Assembly (NCBI GenBank): GCA_038373865.1
Contig: JAXGGA010002219.1
Span: forward strand, 62,001-126,000
Direction: 5' to 3'
DNA length: 64,000 nucleotides
DNA from: Uloborus plumipes
Taxonomy: Eukaryota > Arthropoda > Arachnida > Araneae > Uloboridae
In this document: positions 58,601-64,000 of the stretch, one piece after another
How the letters are laid out: the number at the start of each line of letters is the position of its first letter
Position numbering within the stretch: position 1 is the stretch's first letter
Made by a program: the position numbers and the translations under genes
The notes under the pieces: model-generated
Databases searched by the model: none
What the model was told of the DNA's origin: nothing
The model's input: the letters and a program-made list of their open reading frames with translations, nothing else

Positions 58601-58980
58601 CTTTTCCTCATTCTCAGCAAATGGAATTGTTTAATCCTTCGCCTATCGGAGTTTTAGTCAAAATAATCATTTGAGTTGAAGTAAATTTCTTCATTTACGG
58701 TGAAGATGGTTTTATAGCACTTTCTTAAAGAAGGACAAGTACTAAAATTAAATTAAAAGTTTAAAACTCCCCCAATCTTTAATGCCAACACCATATTAAG
58801 ATAAAATTTACGGGTCAGATCACATTTAAATTAAATACCTTTAATTGTTTTTGAGAGGACATTAGAAACTCAAAAAAAGAAAAATAATCACGGCTAATAA
58901 CATTTACTATTAGTCGCAAAAGCAGAATCAAGAGGGAAAATGAAAAATGTTTTTTAAAAAAAATTACATTATAATCAATT
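55648..58980. other. Long non-coding stretch with recurring GCCAGGGG(A/G)GTGAC
   Basis: No gene is recognised. Variants of CCAGGGGAGTGACA occur near 56604, 56931, 57101, 57290 and 57487, each followed by AT-rich sequence with a vaguely shared TATTTTCGGTGTAAA phrase. This could be a very degenerate long-period repeat. Confidence 0.4.
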
Positions 58981-58995
58981 GCAAGTATTTTATTT

Positions 58996-59206
58996 CTATT
59001 TTTATTCTAGAAGTCAATAAACTTCGACACACATGAGGACTGCGTACTATGCGCCTTGCCTCCACAGATAGTACAATACAGATTTTATTGAAGGAAAGAA
59101 TTTACAGCACAGAGAAGGAAATTACACCCAGGGCAAAGGCGGGAATCGAACCCGCGCCTCTTGAGATTACAACCTGACGGGCAGACCCATTGCGCCGGTG
59201 AGGACC
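58996..59206 (-). mobile_element. tRNA-derived SINE with 14-bp target duplication
   Basis: On the minus strand the head reads CTCACCGGCGCAATGGGTCT, an A-box-like motif, and CGCGGGTTCGATTCCCGCC, a perfect B box. These are the internal RNA polymerase III promoter of a tRNA. The tRNA-like part is followed by an unrelated 3' body with AATAAAATCTG and an A/T-rich end. The 14-mer CAAGTATTTTATTT is directly repeated at 58982-58995 and 59207-59220, the duplication left by LINE-driven insertion. The anticodon-like region (GGTTGTAATC) hints at a tRNA-Thr source, which is uncertain. Confidence 0.92.
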
Positions 59207-59220
59207 CAAGTATTTTATTT

Positions 59221-59547
59221 GTTAACTAATAGAAGCTGGCAACAAAAAATAGTTTTTAATCATTGAGCTTTCTTTCCTTGTCGGCAAGCAATACATCCGT
59301 TACTAATCGCGTGAATAAAGGCTTAACTGTATTTAAAATTAGCTAAAAAACTTCATAGGGCTCCTCCACGGTAACAGACGTATCAGTTTTTCACAATGCA
59401 GCTTACAAAGACTAGAAATATGTTAAATCCTTGCTTTAGTTCACGAACTTTATGAAGAACATAGTTTTTACTACTATATAATACAGATAAATTTTGATTT
59501 CCAGAAAAAATATTTAAATCACGTTACATTTTAACAATGTTTCATCA
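59221..59547. other. No gene seen
   Basis: Nothing recognised. Confidence 0.4.
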
Positions 59548-59710
59548 GTATCTGGATGACATAGCCGAGCTGGCGGTGTATTTCATGTAGTTCTTCCTTA
59601 TCCCCGGCTTAGGGGCATTATTTCATACTACTTAATATCCAAGCTTTTGCCTTCAATCTAGAAGTTGAGCCACATTGTTGCGGTCGCTTGCTTATGTGCC
59701 ATTTTAGCGT

Positions 59711-60034
59711 TATTCACATTGCGACCGATCCGGAAATCCGAACCGAATTTTTTGATGCGAAACTAGTTTTTGGAATCCGTTGCCATGACAGCACGCCGAA
59801 TCATCGACTTCCGTCACCGTTCTAGAATGCTGGAAGTCGTCGGCGCTGACGGCCGACCGTTTTTTTGGTAGCGACGTCATTGGCTTTCGCCAGGTGCGCG
59901 CTCTTTATAGCTTGTGGGGGAATACCGTCACGAGACTTTCGGACGTAGCTAGAGCGAATACTCGAAACTTTTCACCCCGTCGTCCGTCACGTCCGAAAAA
60001 CACTCGTTCTGGCGGAACGGTCGTAATGTAAATA
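59711..60034. mobile_element. MITE with TATTCACATTGCGACCG ends
   Basis: The first 22 bp match the complement of the last 22 bp with three mismatches (TATTCACATTGCGACCG and TATTTACATTACGACCG). The interior is GC-richer than the surroundings. No target duplication is certain. Confidence 0.7.
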
Positions 60035-60074
60035 GCCCTTTTTACTTTAGCTACCAGTTTGTTTGGCAGTTTTA

Positions 60075-60262
60075 GGCCGGTATTCAAGTGAAACACGGAC
60101 GATCGCAACTCACCAATGCGATCGCAAATTCCGAAATTTAAGTTGAAGTGAAACGTTACAATCGCTACGAGATGCTATTCTATCGTAATTCGACTTTTAG
60201 TAGCGATTGCAATTGCGATCGCCTCGAAGCGATTGCAATGGTGTGTCACTTGAATTTGGCCC
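60075..60262. mobile_element. PIF/Harbinger-type MITE, second copy
   Basis: The ends GGCCGGTATTCAAGTGAAAC and, on the other strand, GGGCCAAATTCAAGTGACAC are flanked by TTA at 60072-60074 and 60263-60265. It shares its ends and the GCGATTGCAATT(G/C) motifs with the MITE at 37353, but lacks that element's middle core. Confidence 0.8.
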
Positions 60263-61624
60263 TTAGCTTCTCTAAGAGGATTTCTGCCTCCCCCTCCAGC
60301 TCGGTTACTGTCAAAGTCAGAATGGTGATTCCTAATGAGAATGAAGCTGCAGTATCTAGATGACATTTCTGAGCTTTCGGTGTATTTTATAAAGTTATAC
60401 CTTAGCTTTGGCTTAGGGGCGGTATTTTATTATTTAAAATGTATGTTATTTTAAACTAGCGAATTTTCGTATGAGTTAAAAGATCCAAAACTAAATTAGC
60501 AAATTTTAAAAAGTTTCCTTATTTGTATTAAAAATTTGACTCTGCTGGAGTCACAGTGAATCTTACGCAATAGTTCCCAATGTTGGCTTTTACAAATCAC
60601 GCATCTTTTCCTAAATCATCGCTTTCGAACTTTTTTCACGACATACAAAGGGGATCAAAAGCAAAAGTAAGATGCTGGAGCTGCATATCGCTTTGTTATG
60701 TCTTCAACAGAATTAATGAAGCCTGAATTAAATTACAGTGAGCTCTCACTTAAGCGCTGGCCCAAGGGACCAACAGAAAAAGGCGCATAAGTGAGAAAGA
60801 TGCATAAGTGAAAAAGCCCATTCAGAAGTCTAAAACAAGGCATATAATTTAGTGACAGCATAAATAATAATGTTTCTGTACAAAATAGATTGATATCAAT
60901 AACTGTTAGACAATTATTGCAACTAAACGTAACTAATATGGCATAAAGATGGGGGGGGGGGGGGTTGATAGCATTCCTTTATATCAATCTATTTATGCTT
61001 AAAATAATCTATAATAGATATTTGTTTTTGGTTTTGTCACTGAAAGTAAAATGAGAGTTTTTTTTTTTAATTTGCAAAAGTTGCAAACCATATCGAATAA
61101 TATTGCCAGCTTCTAATGATTTCATATTTTTGATTTGAAGATACTTTTTCTTAATCTTCTTCAATATCCTCATTAACATCTATAGACTATTCTTCATTTT
61201 ATTAGCGATATCTTCAGTATCTCATAATTCTCCTGTCACTAAATTTTCATGCTCTTATTATACTTACTTTATTAAAACAATGAGCAAAGTCGGTGAGAAA
61301 AATGTGAATTACATTATTTTCTCTCAGAATTCCTCTGAAAATCAAATCCGGATTTTCAGAATTATCAGCTTGATCTTTTTCTAGTAGTTGAAAGGATTTC
61401 GTTAAATTTCTTCTTCTTCTTCAAATTTCTTTCTTTTTTTTTTTTTTTTTTTACCATTCACTTTCCCACACCGGAACAATTTCGTCCTTTTACCATTTTA
61501 ATGAAAGCATGGTTGAGAGACAAGTCTTACATGAAGCACAATCGAAAGCTGAAGTGCTTAAACCACAAATAAAGAAAAAAAATCTCTAGGGTGGGAGGAC
61601 TCTCAAGGGATAGTTGCAAGCACC

Positions 61625-61795
61625 CAGGGATGTCATTTCAAGTTTTTCCAGGGGGGGGGGCAAAGGGTCCAAACGCAATACAATTTCATCGGAAAACATT
61701 AAATACCACGCCCACTTATATGTAAATACACTGATTTCTCAAAGCCGGGGGTGGGGGGCAAATGCTCCCCTGCCCCCCCCTAAATGACGGGCCTG
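61625..61795. mobile_element. hAT-type MITE, second copy
   Basis: The same family and orientation as 1831-1992 (CAGGGATGTCATTT end; CATTTCATCGGAAAACAT-like core; right end AAATGACGGGCCTG). The flanking 8-mers CAAGCACC (61617-61624) and CAAGTACC (61796-61803) differ at one base, a decayed target duplication. Confidence 0.88.
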
Positions 61796-61821
61796 CAAGT
61801 ACCTGCCCCATCTAGCGCCAC

Positions 61822-62018
61822 CTATACTACAATGCAACCTTTCTTGGCCAAAACATCGTGACGTTTGCGTGACGTTAGCCTGTGAAAAACGAGCTAGATA
61901 AAACGTCACAGCCTATTTGGCGAATTAGAGGAGATCGCTGACTGCTTGTGAGCTCTTATTGGCTGCACGCTCCACCCGTAGTGACGTCACTGCCAAGTTA
62001 AGTTGCATTTTAGTATAG
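61822..62018. mobile_element. MITE of the TATACTA family, third copy
   Basis: The ends CTATACTACAATGCAACC and, on the other strand, CTATACTAAAATGCAACT are about 27-bp inverted repeats. The core AAAAACGAGCTAGATAAAAC and GGAGATCGCTGACTGCTTGT match the copies at 2578 and 37420. Confidence 0.85.
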
Positions 62019-62444
62019 ATATGCCCCATCCCAAATGTTTTAAAGGTTGTTAAAAAACAAATCAACCCCTTTCATTCACGAGCTGAAGGTATGCATTTCT
62101 TCCTTTGCATGCACGGGTTGTCAACAAAGGGCGCTAAACAGATAAGAGCTTCGAAACCTAATTCATGCTGAAATAATACTTTTAGAGAGTAGCAAATGCG
62201 AAATATCAAAGAGGAAAACGAAGAAACATACTCGTTTTTTCAAAGAAAAAAAATTTTTTTGCATATGGTAAGAAAAAAATCGGCGCATAAGAGAAATATT
62301 AAACTTTAGAGCGACGCATAAACGAATGAAAATCATTATTTTACTATGGAATGAGCCGGGACCACTGAAAATCGTCGTATAAGTGAAAAGGCTCATAAGT
62401 GAGGCGGTGCTCTTCGACTCGTGTTAAAACATGGGAGTAAGAGA

Positions 62445-62848
62445 CTCCTAAATACTAAATGCCTGCAACTTTCTGGTTTTTAGCACAGAGCAAAATTTCA
62501 TTCTTGGTTCACGATACACTGCCATCTACCAGAGTTCTTCAAGAAAGAGAAATTAACGATTGGTTCACTTCTAAATTTAAATTTAAAAATCAACCAATCA
62601 AAAAATTTAATTCGAATATTGTTTGGATCCATCGCTAATAGCTGCAAAATGCCCTTGGTTCACGATACACTGCCATCTAGCGAAGTTTTTCAAAAAATTA
62701 ACGATTGGTTCATTTCTGAATTTAAATTTAAAAATTATCCAATCAAAAAATAGCAACGGCATTACCGGATTGCCGCAAGGTGGCGTTTAAAGTGAAACCC
62801 ATCTCGACGGTAGCTAAGCAAATGTTCTAGGCATTTAGTATTTAGGAG
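62445..62848. mobile_element. Inverted-repeat element with internal duplication
   Basis: CTCCTAAATACTAAATGCCT at the left is the exact complement of 62829-62848. Inside, a block of about 100 bp starting TTGGTTCACGATACACTGCC is present twice (about 62503 and 62655), 152 bp apart. Non-coding. Confidence 0.8.
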
Positions 62849-63093
62849 GCGTTGGTAGGAGTTAGCGAATTGCAGCATTTGTATAATACGCAGATAAATT
62901 TAATCCCATCAATGACGGATCGCTGCATCATTCTTGAAGTCGCATTACGCTCTGCTGAATAAGCGTTTACTGTCTGTTAAATGTATGAAGGATCATTGGT
63001 TAATATTGAAGATGTAAGATGCGGATTTTCGGTGCAATGTGTACATCTAATGTAAGAAAATGCAGCAGTTTGATGTGCTTGTACAGTTTAAAT

Positions 63094-63452
63094 CCACTAT
63101 ACCCTGTGTTTCGAGAGCTGGTGGTTCAAAGTGTAGTTAATTTCTTACTCTCCGCACTTTTTCCCTTATGGTTGTCACAGTTACGGCGCTTTGGGCTTTT
63201 TCCCCACTTATCTTTTGCAACAATGGTTAAATGCAAACGGTTAAAATCGCTTCGTGAGTAAAGTGAAAAATCAACGTCCATAAAGCACAACATTCTTTTT
63301 GAAATTTTCGTTGTTTTTATGTATGACTAGATTTGTTAGAAAACGTTGAGAAATAACTGAGGCATGAAAATGTAAAAAAAGAGGGGAGCTGTTTTCTTTC
63401 GTACGGTTTCCATAGAAACAACGCAAAATTTCTAAACTTGATACGCCTATTT
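63094..63452. repeat. Dispersed repeat, copy 2
   Basis: Partner of 54065-54486, same orientation, moderately diverged. No coding frame is conserved between the two copies. Confidence 0.75.
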
Positions 63453-63481
63453 TAAAGTAACCGAAGATGACATGTGAGACG

Positions 63482-63748
63482 TAAGGCCCCTATATAGACG
63501 AGGCGACGCATCAAGATTAAGTTTGACCACTTTGGATCCAGCGCGAGTTTGAGGGTTGTCTTTTCTGACGAGTTATCGCCTTTTGGTAACTTTTCAGGCG
63601 AATTTAACAAAGCTTGGCAATGTCCCGAAACTTTGCTTTGGCAATCCTGGCTCGGCAACAATGAAAAATGAAAGTAAAAGTAAATGAGTTGGATCCAAAG
63701 TGATGAAACTTAAGCTTGATGCGTCGGCCTGTCTATATAGCGGCTCTA
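63482..63748. mobile_element. hAT-type MITE with 8-bp target duplication
   Basis: The ends run about 55 bp as imperfect complements (CTATATAGAC, GACGCATCAAG, CACTTTGGATCCA). The 8-mer GTGAGACG is repeated exactly at 63474-63481 and 63749-63756. The terminus TAAGGCC/TAGAGCC suits hAT. No transposase inside. Confidence 0.9.
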
Positions 63749-63756
63749 GTGAGACG

Positions 63757-64000
63757 CATTTGCAGACAGAAGTAATGCAAAAACAGTTTTATGAGTAATT
63801 TTTTGACTAACAGCAAAAATGTGAGCTGTGTTTTTATTTTTCGTTCATAGCGGTGAACAAAACTTTAAAATTATGTCTAACTGTTGAAGATTGAAGTATT
63901 ATTAATGTTTATGGCGTAACTACACACACACACACACACAGGTACACATGTGTATACAAAATGTAAGAAAACATCTTTAAGAAATATGTATGAGGATGAA
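63757..64000. other. AT-rich end of window
   Basis: No gene; an (AC)n run at about 63923-63941. Confidence 0.5.

Larger units (their letters stand above)
59548..60420. repeat. Direct repeat pair around two MITEs
   Basis: GTATCTGGATGACATAGCCG then AGCTGGCGGTGTATTT at about 59549-59585 recurs, diverged, at about 60353-60390. Both are followed by a GGCTTAGGGGC(A/G) phrase. A further piece is near 51722. The pair brackets the MITEs at 59711 and 60075. Confidence 0.6.
60736..62416. mobile_element. Possible pogo-like element with nested MITEs
   Basis: The left side CAGTGAGCTCTCACTTAAGC and GCGCATAAGTGAG has a loose complement on the right (CATAAGTGAGGCGGTGCTC, with GGGACCACTG). The left edge is preceded by TA. 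A G-run lies near 60952 and the interior is AT-rich without a transposase. MITEs at 61625 and 61822 sit inside. Boundaries are approximate. Confidence 0.4.

Noticed and set aside
59130..59206. A tRNA gene on the minus strand
   Set aside because: The B box is perfect, but the cloverleaf is incomplete and the sequence continues into a non-tRNA body within a 14-bp target duplication, so it is a SINE head.

Overview
The window is a stretch of eukaryotic nuclear DNA that is AT-rich, poor in genes and dominated by transposable elements. No long open frame belongs to a recognisable host gene. The frames that can be identified are a Ty3/gypsy polyprotein, several Tc1/mariner transposases, a reverse transcriptase fragment, a Jockey/X-element-like ORF1 and a pogo/Tigger-like tail. 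The mix (many Tc1/mariner copies, a DUF4817-type helix-turn-helix, hAT, piggyBac and PIF/Harbinger MITEs, a tRNA-derived SINE, long TA microsatellites) suggests an arthropod, and I would guess a spider or other chelicerate. That is inference; no single-copy marker gene is present to prove it.

Layout. 0-9.5 kb: an 83-bp satellite with dyad symmetry, small MITEs with visible target-site duplications, and a 1.9-kb near-perfect palindrome carrying a mariner-type transposase remnant in its loop. 9.5-14 kb: a repeat cluster, with two copies of a family ending in CCTACTTTCCCGT around a 1.08-kb unit duplicated in tandem. 14-28 kb: mostly featureless AT-rich DNA with a minisatellite, a piggyBac-type MITE and several inverted-repeat elements. 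28.7-34.8 kb: signals for a spliced minus-strand transcription unit (GC-rich start, three ordered splice junctions, poly(A) signal) whose recognisable domain is a zinc-knuckle ORF1 like that of Jockey/X-element retrotransposons; a deleted mariner and a piggyBac MITE lie in the putative introns. 35-49.6 kb: a dense nest. A truncated reverse transcriptase element is duplicated head to head (808-bp arms); one arm later took a Tc1 element and a PIF/Harbinger MITE, and the other arm preserves both empty sites. Beside it, TA microsatellites hold a 6.3-kb Ty3/gypsy LTR retrotransposon and two more Tc1 elements separated by only TATA. 49.6-64 kb: a decayed pogo/Tigger-like transposase, a 30-bp array open on both strands, further dispersed repeats, a tRNA-derived SINE with a 14-bp target duplication, and hAT and PIF/Harbinger MITEs.

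No intact transposase or polyprotein remains: all carry frameshifts, stops or truncations, so these copies are probably non-autonomous. The value of the window lies in what it records about insertion order, precise target duplications and unusual repeat architectures. Coordinates of repeat edges without a target duplication are approximate.
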